From NCBI RefSeq assembly GCF_023218175.1, contig NZ_JALPTH010000002.1, positions 248,001-312,000 of the forward strand: 64,000 nt of DNA, read 5' to 3'. A program made the position numbers and the translations under genes. The DNA is from Streptomyces lichenis. Lineage in GTDB: Bacteria > Actinomycetota > Actinomycetes > Streptomycetales > Streptomycetaceae. Positions 53,017-61,367 of the stretch are shown here, piece by piece. The first letter of the stretch is position 1. Every line of letters starts with the position of its first letter. Under the pieces are notes generated by a model that was given only the letters and a program-made list of their open reading frames with translations, searched no databases and had not been told where the DNA came from.

Positions 53017-53910
53017 TCAGGCGCCCTCCCAGACCCGGCGGTCACGAGCCACGCGGTAGAGGCGTTCCACCTGTTCCGCGTCCAGGACTCCGGACAGCGG
53101 CCCGAGCGCCGCGACCTCCCGTTCCTGGTAGACCCGGATCGCCAGTCGGGTGGCCTCCAGCCTCAGCGCGGTGATGTCCACGAAGACCAGCACCGGCTGG
53201 ACCGGGACGGAGAGCCCGGAGTGCCGTTCCAGGACCCGTTGGGCCCGCCTGGCCTCGGCGCGGCTCTTGATGCCGTACGGGTGGGGCTTGCCGTGGTCGA
53301 CCTTGGTCATGTCGTCGCCCACCCAGACCTTCCTGCCCGGGTGGCGTTTGGTGTTCACGGTGAAGACGCCGCCGGGGCCGATCAGCAGGTGGTCGATGTC
53401 CACCTCCCGAGGCAGTGGCACGGAGTGCAGGACCCGCCAGCCGTGCCGGGTGAGACGGTTCAGCTCCGCCCCGACGCGCTTCTCACCCACCAGCCCGCTG
53501 CGCCAGGACTCCATCGGGCTCGGCCGCCGCATCAGCCGGTCGAGGACCCGTCGCAGCAGCGTCGGGCCCGAGCCGTTCAGCTTCACCCGTAAGCCGTGAC
53601 CGGGCGCGTGGGACGCGAGGTCCATGTCCGGCAGCAGCGGGTCCAGGTCAACGGGCGAAGCCGCGGTGGGGGCAGGTGCGGTGTGCGGCGCCAGCAGTGC
53701 GTGCGCGGCCTGTGTGTGGCGGGGGTCCACGATGGTGACCGCACCGGACTTCCGATCGAGCCAGGCGACGGCCGTTCCGTCGGGGAGGTTCACATAGAGC
53801 CGGTCGTGCCCGTAGCGCTTCCACGAAGCCAGGCGCAGGTCTTCCACGGATGCCTCCAGCCGACGAGAGCGGGTTTCGCCCCATCGCACCAGCGGCGCCC
53901 AGCCGCCCAC
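53017..53910 (-). CDS. NERD (nuclease-related) domain protein; TTA codon 107
   Basis: A 297-residue protein. The N-terminal 90 residues (EDLRLASWKRYGHDRLYVNLP) form a separate small domain. The NERD domain spans about 135-245 with GEKRVGAELNRL, DIDHLLIGPGGVFTVNTKRH and a VFVDITA strand. The Asp and NTK lysine sit where PD-(D/E)xK-like nucleases have catalytic residues. NERD proteins are linked to DNA processing, but activity is unproven. GTG 53910 is uncertain and GTG 53889 is an alternative. Leu107 is TTA. It lies 96 bp from attR, just outside the element. Confidence 0.82.
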   Translation of the reverse strand: MGGWAPLVRWGETRSRRLEASVEDLRLASWKRYGHDRLYVNLPDGTAVAWLDRKSGAVTIVDPRHTQAAHALLAPHTAPAPTAASPVDLDPLLPDMDLASHAPGHGLRVKLNGSGPTLLRRVLDRLMRRPSPMESWRSGLVGEKRVGAELNRLTRHGWRVLHSVPLPREVDIDHLLIGPGGVFTVNTKRHPGRKVWVGDDMTKVDHGKPHPYGIKSRAEARRAQRVLERHSGLSVPVQPVLVFVDITALRLEATRLAIRVYQEREVAALGPLSGVLDAEQVERLYRVARDRRVWEGA

Positions 53911-53971
53911 AAGACCACAGCGGACGGCGGACGGCGATCAGGCTGTCAGTGTCCGTCTCTAGGCTCGGTCC

Positions 53972-54958
53972 ATGAGGAGAGAGCAGGTCCAGGATTCGTG
54001 GGACCGCATCGACGAGTGGCTGCGTGAGAACGCACCTCGTACCTTCGCCACGCTTGGGCCGCCCGCTGGAGAGGAGGAGACAGCGGCAGCGGAGGAGGAG
54101 CTGGGCGTCACCTTCCCTCCCGATCTGGTCGCGTCACTGCTCCGGCACGACGGGGCTCCGGAGTGCGCGGAAGCCTTCCGGTTCAGCACGCACGACCGGC
54201 TGCTCTCGGTGAGCGAGATCGTCGGGGACACCAGGTCCCCGCGCGGCACCGACGAGGACCTGGACGAGGAGGAGGCCGAGGACTACTGGATCGACGCCTA
54301 CCCGAAGTCCGGTTCCTACGGGGTGACGGCCGACGGTCTCACGATCGACTGCCGCCGGGGGCAGGGCTCCCACGGTGCGATCGGACGCTTCTTCGACGAG
54401 AGCGGCACCGACTTCGGTCGGGCCGACTCGCTGGGTGCGTATCTGGCGGAGCCGGCCGACCAGCTGGAAAGCGGTCGGGACGGGGGCGCCGTCACGTTCG
54501 ACGGCCGACTGGTCCGGGAGTGGTCCCGGCCCCTCGGTCCGGACTGGGGCAGCGCCGACGACCCCCTTCCCCGACCGGACGGACAACTGCCGGAGCTGGA
54601 CCTGTCCTGCAGTCCCATCGATGTCCTCCCGGTCGGCCTCCTCCACGAGCTGGAGGAGCTCGGTGCGTTGCTCGCCCTCCTGCCCCGTGCGCAGGTGGCC
54701 GAGGCCGCGCGGAGGCAGCTGCGCAGAGTGACTGCGGAGACGGGTCTGGACAAGTACCCGGAGGTCGGGTCGGTCCTGGACGCGCTGGACCGGGGCGAAG
54801 CCCCACCGAGTCCGGAACAGGCCGACCCGCCGGCCCTGCGACTGCGCTCGGTGATCGCGCAGGCGGACACCCACCGGGACCCCCCCGCGGATGGGCCGCG
54901 GAGAGGATGGTGCACGGGAGCTGGGGCTCGCCCTACAGGTCCATGTGCGAGAGCGTGA
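53972..54958 (+). CDS. SMI1/KNR4 family protein, probably frameshifted near its end
   Basis: A 328-residue cytoplasmic protein. The SMI1/KNR4 domain is seen in the first 165 residues (EEELGVTFPPDLVASLLRHDG, then an acidic DEDLDEEEAEDYW loop). Such domains act as immunity proteins to contact toxins or as regulatory scaffolds. The last 30 residues after a C7 run (54880-54886) look random. One extra C would continue into a better frame (GWAAERMVHGSWGSPYRSM) to a stop at 55146, which overlaps the next gene's GTG by 4 bp. A single-base deletion, in the strain or the read, is therefore likely. Confidence 0.78.
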   Translation: MRREQVQDSWDRIDEWLRENAPRTFATLGPPAGEEETAAAEEELGVTFPPDLVASLLRHDGAPECAEAFRFSTHDRLLSVSEIVGDTRSPRGTDEDLDEEEAEDYWIDAYPKSGSYGVTADGLTIDCRRGQGSHGAIGRFFDESGTDFGRADSLGAYLAEPADQLESGRDGGAVTFDGRLVREWSRPLGPDWGSADDPLPRPDGQLPELDLSCSPIDVLPVGLLHELEELGALLALLPRAQVAEAARRQLRRVTAETGLDKYPEVGSVLDALDRGEAPPSPEQADPPALRLRSVIAQADTHRDPPADGPRRGWCTGAGARPTGPCARA

Positions 54959-55142
54959 GCATGCGCCGCCACCTCACTGCCGACTGGCGTGCGGATCCGC
55001 CCGAGGACGTGGGCAGTCCGCCACTGCCGGCGATCCCCGATGACCGTTTCCGGGGGACCCTGCGCAATCCTGCCGTCGACTCGACCTGGTATGCGGCTCG
55101 ATACTCCCAGGATCAGGGAGGTCGCGGGAAGGAACGGACGTG

Positions 55143-56045
55143 GTGAGGGTGTGGCGGTGCCGGGGGTTGCGGTGGGGTGGGGCCGGGGGCGGGCGGGGGC
55201 CCGGGTTGGTGTGGGAGGGCGGGCGGGTGAGTGGGCTCGGATACGGGCAGCGGGTGGCGTTCCGGGTGGTCGGCGAGCGGCGGTGCCCGGGGGCGCGGGG
55301 GAACCGCTGCCCGGTGGAGGCGAGGCTGCCGGGGCGGAGCACGGGCGGGTTGTGCCCGGAGTGCGCTCGGCTGGATCGGGCGCACTCGGTGGCGGCGGAC
55401 ACGGCGGCCGGTGACCCGCGCACGTTCCGGGTGTATCTGGCGTGGTTCGGGCCGGGGTTGGTGAAGGTGGGGATCACCGCCGAGGAGCGGGGCGGCGCGC
55501 GGCTGCTGGAGCAGGGGGCCGTGGCGTACACCTGGCTGGGCCGCGGGGCCCTGATGGCGGCGCGGCGGACGGAGGAGCTGCTCGGCACCGCGCTCGGGGT
55601 GCCGGACCGGGTGCCGTACGCCGTGAAGCGGCTGGCGCGGGTCGGGTTGCCCGGGGCGGCTGAGCGGGTGGCCGAGGTGACCGGGCTGTACCGGCGGGCG
55701 GCGGAGGTGGGCGGCTGGGACGAGACGCTGGAGCGGTTGCCGCTGGGGGTCGAGGACCATGCGGAGGTGTTCGCCCTGGGGGCGGTGGAGCGGATCGACG
55801 GGGTGGTCGCCGAGTTGGTGGACGGTGGGTGGTTGGTGGGGCGGCTGGTCGCGGCGGCCGGGCCCGATCTGCACCTGGAGGCGGAAGGCGGAGAGGCGGT
55901 GGTGCTGGACACGCGGTTGATGGTGGGTTGGGGGCTGGCCGCGGTGGCGGAGGGGGAGATGGGGGAGAGGGAGAGTGGGGGTGGAGTCGCGGTGCCGGTG
56001 GTGGGGGTGCCGGGGGAGGAGGAGGTGCAGGGCGGGCTGTTCTGA
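55143..56045 (+). CDS. DUF2797 protein, zinc and GIY-YIG-like
   Basis: A 300-residue protein. GTG 55143 gives a GTGA overlap with the frame-restored SMI1 end; GTG 55140 is equally open. The N-terminus has a Cys cluster (RRCPGARGNRCPVE and GGLCPECARLD) for zinc. It is followed by FRVYLAWFGPGLVKVGITAEER, which resembles the VYxxYxGxxxKVGxT core of GIY-YIG/T5orf172 folds. The end is acidic. DUF2797 is a conserved bacterial domain of unknown function; the fold suggests nucleic acid binding. Codon use is strongly GC-biased, so it is a host gene. Confidence 0.82.
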   Translation: MRVWRCRGLRWGGAGGGRGPGLVWEGGRVSGLGYGQRVAFRVVGERRCPGARGNRCPVEARLPGRSTGGLCPECARLDRAHSVAADTAAGDPRTFRVYLAWFGPGLVKVGITAEERGGARLLEQGAVAYTWLGRGALMAARRTEELLGTALGVPDRVPYAVKRLARVGLPGAAERVAEVTGLYRRAAEVGGWDETLERLPLGVEDHAEVFALGAVERIDGVVAELVDGGWLVGRLVAAAGPDLHLEAEGGEAVVLDTRLMVGWGLAAVAEGEMGERESGGGVAVPVVGVPGEEEVQGGLF

Positions 56046-56082
56046 AGGGGGAGAAGGTCGGGAGACGGGGAGGATGGGGCGC

Positions 56083-57006
56083 ATGTGCGGGGTGGATGAG
56101 GGGCGGGACGGGCGGAAGAGGCCGGCGGGCGAGGGCGCGTGGGTGCGGGCATTTCGGGAGCGGTACGGGTTGCCGGGGCTGGTGGATGTGCACACCCACT
56201 TCATGCCGGAGCGGGTGCTGCGGAAGGTCTGGGCCTACTTCGACGCGGTGGGCCCGACGACCGGGCTCGCGTGGCCGATCACGTACCGCGAGGAGGAGGA
56301 CCGGCGGGTCGAGCTGCTGCGGGAGTTCGGGGTGGTCCGGTTCACCTCGATGCTCTACCCGCACAAGGCGGGGATGGCCCGGTGGCTCAACGGCTGGGCG
56401 GCGGACTTCGCGGCGCGGGTGCCGGACTGCCTGCACACGGCGACGTTCTTCCCGGAAGAGGGCGTGGCCGGGTATGTGCGGGAGGCGGTCGAGGGCGGGG
56501 CGGTGGTCTTCAAGGCGCATCTGCAGGTGGGCGCCTACGACCCCGACGACCCGCTGCTGGAGCCGGTGTGGGGGCTGCTGGCGGAGGCGGGAGTGCCCAT
56601 CGTGATCCACTGCGGTTCGGGGCCCGCCCCGGGCAGGCACACCGGGCCGGAGCCGATCGCCCGGGTGCTCGGCCGGCACCCCGGACTGCGGCTGATGGTC
56701 GCCCATATGGGGATGCCCGAGTACGGGGACTTCCTGGACCTCGCCGAGCGGTATCCGGAGGTGCGGCTCGACACCACCATGGCGTTCACCGACTTCGCCG
56801 AGCGGCTGGCGCCCTTCCCGGTGGAGGAGCGGGGGCGGTTGCGGGACCTGGGCGGGCGGATCCTGCTCGGCAGCGACTTCCCCAACATCCCGTACGGCTA
56901 TCCGCACCAGCTGGAGGCCCTGGAGCGGCTGGAGCTGGGGCCGGACTGGCTGCGGGCGGTCTGCTACGGCAATGGGGCCGGCTTGTTCGGCCTCACCAGC
57001 GCGTGA
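56083..57006 (+). CDS. Amidohydrolase-2 family metal hydrolase
   Basis: A 307-residue TIM-barrel enzyme from ATG 56083 (GGAGG 9 bases upstream; ATG 56074 is too close to it). Motifs: VDVHTHFMPERVL (HxH metal ligands), IVIHCGSGPAP (His), MVAHMGMPEYGDF (His) and LLGSDFPNIPYGY (Asp) near the C-terminus. The family covers decarboxylases such as ACMSD and various hydrolases acting on ring or amide substrates. The substrate is not predictable, and no pathway genes lie beside it. Confidence 0.9.
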   Translation: MCGVDEGRDGRKRPAGEGAWVRAFRERYGLPGLVDVHTHFMPERVLRKVWAYFDAVGPTTGLAWPITYREEEDRRVELLREFGVVRFTSMLYPHKAGMARWLNGWAADFAARVPDCLHTATFFPEEGVAGYVREAVEGGAVVFKAHLQVGAYDPDDPLLEPVWGLLAEAGVPIVIHCGSGPAPGRHTGPEPIARVLGRHPGLRLMVAHMGMPEYGDFLDLAERYPEVRLDTTMAFTDFAERLAPFPVEERGRLRDLGGRILLGSDFPNIPYGYPHQLEALERLELGPDWLRAVCYGNGAGLFGLTSA

Positions 57007-57079
57007 CTGAGGCGGTTTTCTCAGGAGATTCACAGACAAGGGCCAGGGGGCTCTCACCGGGCGGGGCCACTCTCGCCGT

Positions 57080-57841
57080 ATGACCGTTTCCGCGCCCGAG
57101 GGGCTCACCGTTCCGTTCCCGTCCGCAGCGGCGCCGGGAGGGGTCCACGTACTGGTCGTCGGGCCGGAGACCTCGCCCACCGACCTGCTGGCCGCCGCCC
57201 TGCGGTACGAGGGGTGGGAGGTGCGGGGCGCCGAGGACGTGGCCGCGGCGGTGCGTACCGCCCGGGAGCACCGCCCCGACGCGGTGGTGCTGGACGCCGC
57301 GGTGCTGGACGCCGGGGCGGATGCCGGGACGCTCGCGGGGTTGCGGCGCGGGCTGCCCGGGGTGCCGGTCCTCTTCCTGACGCCGAGGCGTACGGCCGGC
57401 GGCGCCCGGGTCGCGGGGCTGACCGCGGGCGGGGACGACGCCGTGGTCAAGCCGTTCGCCGTCGAGGAGGTCGTCGCCCGGGTGCGGGGGCTCGTCCGGC
57501 GCTCGCCGGTCGTCGCGGCGCGCCCCGCCTCCGTCCTGGCCGTGGGCGATCTGACGCTCGACGAGGACAGCCGGGAGGTGGCGCGGGGCGGACGGGCCGT
57601 CCATCTCACCGGCACCGAGTTCGAGCTGCTGCGGTTCCTGATGCGCAACCCGCGGCGGGTGCTCAGCAAGGCGCAGATCCTGGACCGGGTCTGGAGCTAC
57701 GACTTCGGCGGCAAGGCGAACATCGTGGAGCTCTACATCTCCTATCTGCGCCGCAAGATCGACGCCGGCCGGCCGCCGATGATCCACACCCGGCGCGGGG
57801 CGGGCTATCTGATCAAGCCGGCGGAGGGCGAGGGGGTTTGA
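57080..57841 (+). CDS. Orphan OmpR-family response regulator with atypical receiver
   Basis: A 253-residue regulator from ATG 57080. The receiver begins VHVLVVGPETSPTD, lacking the usual Asp/Glu pair, but keeps VVLDAAVLDA (phosphorylatable Asp), FLTPR and VKPFAVEEVVARV (Lys). The C-terminal winged helix (GDLTLDEDSREVARGG ... LTGTEFELLRFLMRN ... RRGAGYLI) is complete. With the metal-binding pair missing, it may be activated without a kinase. No histidine kinase gene follows; the next gene is a drug exporter. Confidence 0.9.
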   Translation: MTVSAPEGLTVPFPSAAAPGGVHVLVVGPETSPTDLLAAALRYEGWEVRGAEDVAAAVRTAREHRPDAVVLDAAVLDAGADAGTLAGLRRGLPGVPVLFLTPRRTAGGARVAGLTAGGDDAVVKPFAVEEVVARVRGLVRRSPVVAARPASVLAVGDLTLDEDSREVARGGRAVHLTGTEFELLRFLMRNPRRVLSKAQILDRVWSYDFGGKANIVELYISYLRRKIDAGRPPMIHTRRGAGYLIKPAEGEGV

Positions 57842-57863
57842 GAGGGGGCGGCGCTATTCGTTG

Positions 57864-57917
57864 TACGGCGTAGAGGAGAGGCTTGTACGGTGTAGAGGAA
57901 AGGTCCTCTACACCGTA
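57864..57917. promoter_or_regulatory. Promoter-operator of the MFS exporter (TetR-type)
   Basis: A perfect inverted repeat TACGGTGTAGAGGA / TCCTCTACACCGTA (14-bp arms, 57886-57899 and 57904-57917, 4-bp spacer). It has an extra direct half-site TACGGCGTAGAGGA at 57864-57877. The right arm ends 14 bp before the exporter GTG. The TetR gene downstream of the exporter is the likely binder. Confidence 0.8.
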
Positions 57918-57931
57918 AAGGAGCTGCCGCC

Positions 57932-59449
57932 GTGACGGCCACCATGCCCGCGAGCACCGCCGCCGAGCCCTCCGGCGGCCATCCCCAGCGTTGGCTGATC
58001 CTGGGTGTCATCTGCCTCGCCCAGCTCACCGTGCTGATCGACAACACCGTCCTCAACGTCGCCATCCCGTCCCTGACCGGCTCGCTCGACGCCTCCACCT
58101 CCGACGTCCAGTGGATGATCAACGCCTATGCGCTGGTGCAGTCCGGTCTGCTGCTCACGGCCGGGAACGCCGCCGACCGCTACGGCCGCCGGAAGATGCT
58201 GCTGGCCGGCCTGGTCCTCTTCGGGCTCGGCTCGCTGGCCGCCGGGCTCGCCCGGACCTCGGCCCAGCTGATCGCCGCCCGGGCCGGGATGGGCGTCGGC
58301 GGCGCGCTGCTGATGACCACCACCCTCGCCGTCGTGGTGCTGGTCTTCGACGACACCGAGCGGGTCAGGGCCATCGCCCTGTGGTCCACCGTCAGCTCGC
58401 TCGGCTTCGCGGCCGGGCCCCTGCTCGGCGGGTTCGTGCTGGAGCACTTCTGGTGGGGCGCGATCTTCCTGATCAACCTCCCGGTGGTGGTGCTCGGCCT
58501 GGTCGCCGTCGCCGCCCTCGTACCGGAGTCCAAGCACCGGCAGGGCGACCGGCCCGACCTGCTCGGCGCCCTGCTGTCCACCATCGGCATGACCTCGGCC
58601 GTGTACGCGGTCATCTCCGGCCCCGAGCACGGCTGGAGCTCCGCCCATGTCCTGGTCTCCGCCGGGCTGGCCGCGGTGGTGCTGACCCTGTTCGCGCTCT
58701 GGGAGCTGCGCACCGAACACCCCATGCTGGACATGCACTTCTTCACCGACCAGCGGTTCACCGGAGCGGTCGCCGGTGTCGTCCTGGTCGCCTTCGGCAT
58801 GACCGGCTCGCTCTTCCTGCTCACCCAGCACCTGCAGTTCGTGCTCGGCTACGACCCGCTCGACGCCGGCCTGCGCACCGCGCCGCTGGCCGTCACCGTC
58901 GTCGTGCTCAACCTCAGCGGGGTGGCCGCCCGGCTGCTGCCCAGGATCGGCACCCCGGGCACCATCGGCCTCGGCATGTCCCTGGTCGCCGCCGGGCTCG
59001 CGGCGATCGCCGTCCTCGGCGGCGCCCACGGGTACGGCGGCATGCTGGTCGGCCTGGTCGTGATGGGGGTGGGCGTGGCGCTGTCGATGCCCGCGATGGC
59101 CAACGCCATCATGGGCGCGATCCCGCCGGAGAAGGCGGGCGTGGGCGCCGGGATCAACGGCACCCTCGCCGAGTTCGGCAACGGCCTCGGCGTCGCCATC
59201 CTCGGCGCGGTGCTCAACAGCCGCTTCGGCGCGCTGGTCCCGGTCTCCGCGGCCTCCCTCCCGGCGGCGCTCGCGGCGGCCGGCGGCCCGGCCGAGCGGG
59301 CCCGGATCTCGGAGGCCTTCGCCACCAGCCTGGAGACCAGCCAGCTCGTCGGCGCGGCGGCCGTGCTGGCCGGCGGCCTCCTCGCCGCGCTGCTGCTGCG
59401 GCGGGCCGAGCGCCCCGGCGGAGCCCCCGGGACGTTCCGGGAGGCGTGA
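57932..59449 (+). CDS. MFS drug exporter, DHA2 (EmrB/QacA) family
   Basis: A 505-residue permease from GTG 57932 (AAAGGAG upstream) with about 14 membrane segments. The DHA2 motif LAQLTVLIDNTVLNVAIPSL (motif D1), NAADRYGRRKMLLAGL (motif A) and RAGMGVGGALLMTTTLAVV (motif B) are present, and LGFAAGPLLGGFVLEHFWW (motif C) marks it as an antiporter. It should export hydrophobic or cationic toxic compounds with proton influx. A 14-bp inverted repeat overlaps its promoter and a TetR regulator gene follows after 75 bp, a common drug-induced pair. Confidence 0.92.
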   Translation: MTATMPASTAAEPSGGHPQRWLILGVICLAQLTVLIDNTVLNVAIPSLTGSLDASTSDVQWMINAYALVQSGLLLTAGNAADRYGRRKMLLAGLVLFGLGSLAAGLARTSAQLIAARAGMGVGGALLMTTTLAVVVLVFDDTERVRAIALWSTVSSLGFAAGPLLGGFVLEHFWWGAIFLINLPVVVLGLVAVAALVPESKHRQGDRPDLLGALLSTIGMTSAVYAVISGPEHGWSSAHVLVSAGLAAVVLTLFALWELRTEHPMLDMHFFTDQRFTGAVAGVVLVAFGMTGSLFLLTQHLQFVLGYDPLDAGLRTAPLAVTVVVLNLSGVAARLLPRIGTPGTIGLGMSLVAAGLAAIAVLGGAHGYGGMLVGLVVMGVGVALSMPAMANAIMGAIPPEKAGVGAGINGTLAEFGNGLGVAILGAVLNSRFGALVPVSAASLPAALAAAGGPAERARISEAFATSLETSQLVGAAAVLAGGLLAALLLRRAERPGGAPGTFREA

Positions 59450-59524
59450 GGGGTACGCGGCGGGGGTGCGGGGCCTTCGCCGCGTACCGCGCAATAGCAT
59501 CGGGCCAGGAACGAGGAGGCACCC

Positions 59525-60334
59525 ATGGCGTCGGCAGCCGACCGCACCAGGCGTCCCGGCCGTACGAGCGTATGGCTGGAGGACGGCGGCAAGGCCGGCC
59601 GCTCGCCCCGGCGGACCGGAAAGACCGAAGGGACCGGAAAGGCCGCAGGGACCGACCAGGCCGCCGGGCTGGACCGCGACCGCATCACGGCCGCCGCCGT
59701 ACGGCTGCTGGACGCGGCCGGGCCGGAGGCGTTCTCGATGCGCCGGCTCGCCGCCGCGCTCGATGTCACCGCCATGTCGGTCTACTGGTACGTCGACACC
59801 AAGGACGAGCTGCTGGAGCTGGCCCTGGACTCGGTCTTCGGCGAGATGCGGCTGCCCGACACCGGGGCGCCGGGCGCCGACTGGCGGGAGCAGCTGCGGG
59901 CGATGGCGGTCACCTACCGGGAGACGCTGGTGCGCCACCCGTGGGTGTCACCGCTGATCGGCCGGTTCCTGAACATCGGCCCGCACTCCCTGGCGTTCGC
60001 GCGCACCGTCCAGGAGATCGTCGTCCGGACCGGGGTGCCGCCGGAGGGGCACGCGGGGGCGATCGCCGCGGTCTTCCAGTTCGTCTACGGCTTCGGCACC
60101 ATCGAGGGCCACTACCGGGCCCGCTCCCATAGCGCCGGGCTCACCCCGGACGAGTTCTTCCAGCGGTCGATGGAGGCCCTGGAACACCACCCGGACGGCC
60201 GGCAGACCTTCGAACTGGGCCGGCAGATCATGGCGGCGCGGGGCGGGGACACCGTGGACGAGATGTTCGAACGGGACTTCGCCTTCGCGCTGCGGGTCCT
60301 GGTCGCCGGCATCGAGGCGATGCGCGACGGGTGA
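59525..60334 (+). CDS. TetR-family repressor, probable regulator of the adjacent exporter
   Basis: A 269-residue regulator. A 50-residue Lys/Arg/Gly leader precedes the helix-turn-helix domain (RITAAAVRLLDAAGPEAFSMRRLAAALDVTAMSVYWYVDTKDELLEL broken into helices over about residues 57-105). The large C-terminal TetR_C domain binds ligand (about 115-265, with GFGTIEGHYRARSH). It lies directly after the exporter gene on the same strand. The TACGGTGTAGAGGA inverted repeat before the exporter fits its dimeric binding. It probably also controls itself. Confidence 0.88.
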   Translation: MASAADRTRRPGRTSVWLEDGGKAGRSPRRTGKTEGTGKAAGTDQAAGLDRDRITAAAVRLLDAAGPEAFSMRRLAAALDVTAMSVYWYVDTKDELLELALDSVFGEMRLPDTGAPGADWREQLRAMAVTYRETLVRHPWVSPLIGRFLNIGPHSLAFARTVQEIVVRTGVPPEGHAGAIAAVFQFVYGFGTIEGHYRARSHSAGLTPDEFFQRSMEALEHHPDGRQTFELGRQIMAARGGDTVDEMFERDFAFALRVLVAGIEAMRDG

Positions 60335-60350
60335 CGGAGGAGGCGGGAAT

Positions 60351-61178
60351 TCAGACGCCGCGAGCGGGCCGGCCCGGCTCCTCCCGTACCGCCTGGATGT
60401 CCAGCTCCACCCGCAGAGTGGTCCCGATCGCCGAGATGCCGGCCTGCACCACCTGGTTGTAGTTCATCGCGAAGTCCTCCCGCCGCAGCTCGGCCGTGGC
60501 GTGGAAGGCCGCCCGCCGGCCGCCCCAGGGGTCGGGGCCGGTGCCCGAGTAGGACAGGTCGAGGTCCACCTCGCGGGCCACCCCGTGCAGGGTGAGCAGC
60601 CCGTGCACGGTCCAGCGGTCCGGCCCGGCCGGGGTGAGGCCGTGGCTGCGGTAGGTGATCTCCGGGTACGCGGCCACGTCCAGGAAGTCGGGGGACTTCA
60701 GGTGCTTGTCGCGCAGCCCGTTGCCGGTGTCGACGGAGGCCGCCGAGATGACCGCCTCCACCCGGGAGGCGCCGAGCTCCGGCGCGATCTCGATCCGGCC
60801 GCCGAACTCGGTGAACCGGCCGTGCACGCTGGAGATGCCCAGGTGCTGGGCGGTCGCGGCGACCGTGGAGTGCGCCGGGTCCAGCGCCCACAGCCCGGGC
60901 GGCGGCAGCTCCGCACCGCCCTGCCGGGCCAGCACCACGGTGCCGACCGAGGCCCGGCCGCTCGCGGTGACCAGCGCGGTGGAGGCCGCCGGGGCGTAGC
61001 CGACCGCCGTCACGATCACCGTGTACGGGCCGGGGGCCAGCGGCGCGTCGGAGGCGACGGCCCCGTCGGCGTCGGCCTCGGCCCGCAGCACCTGCGTGCC
61101 GGTCATGTCGGTGACGGTGACCACCGCGTGCTGGACGGCCCAGCCGTCCCGGGTCCGTACCTGTGCGTGCAGTGCCAT
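60351..61178 (-). CDS. YceI-family protein with N-terminal carboxypeptidase-regulatory-like domain
   Basis: A 275-residue protein from ATG 61178 (GGAGAG upstream). Residues 1-90 form a beta-sandwich like the carboxypeptidase regulatory domain (VRTRDGWAVQHAVVTVTDMTG, YTVIVTAVGYAPAA). Residues 100-270 are a YceI lipocalin-like barrel that binds isoprenoid or amide lipids (WALDPAHSTVAATAQHLGISSVHGRF, FLDVAAYPEITYRS, TLHGVAREVDLDLSY). No signal peptide is seen. The next gene on the same strand upstream encodes an exporter ending in the same kind of domain, so the two likely act in one process. Confidence 0.88.
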   Translation of the reverse strand: MALHAQVRTRDGWAVQHAVVTVTDMTGTQVLRAEADADGAVASDAPLAPGPYTVIVTAVGYAPAASTALVTASGRASVGTVVLARQGGAELPPPGLWALDPAHSTVAATAQHLGISSVHGRFTEFGGRIEIAPELGASRVEAVISAASVDTGNGLRDKHLKSPDFLDVAAYPEITYRSHGLTPAGPDRWTVHGLLTLHGVAREVDLDLSYSGTGPDPWGGRRAAFHATAELRREDFAMNYNQVVQAGISAIGTTLRVELDIQAVREEPGRPARGV

Positions 61179-61367
61179 GCGAAGTCTCTCCACTCTCAAG
61201 ACGTGAGGGGGGCGGCAGGCCGTCCCCTGCCTGCCGCCCCGGTGCCCGGCCGCGCCTCCGCTCGAAGCGCGGCCGGGAGTCGGCTGCCCGGTCCGCCGGA
61301 CCGCGTGCGTCCCCCTCGGGGGGCGCTGCTCGGCGGACCTCCGGCCCGCGTGCGTGCCCCTCGGGCG

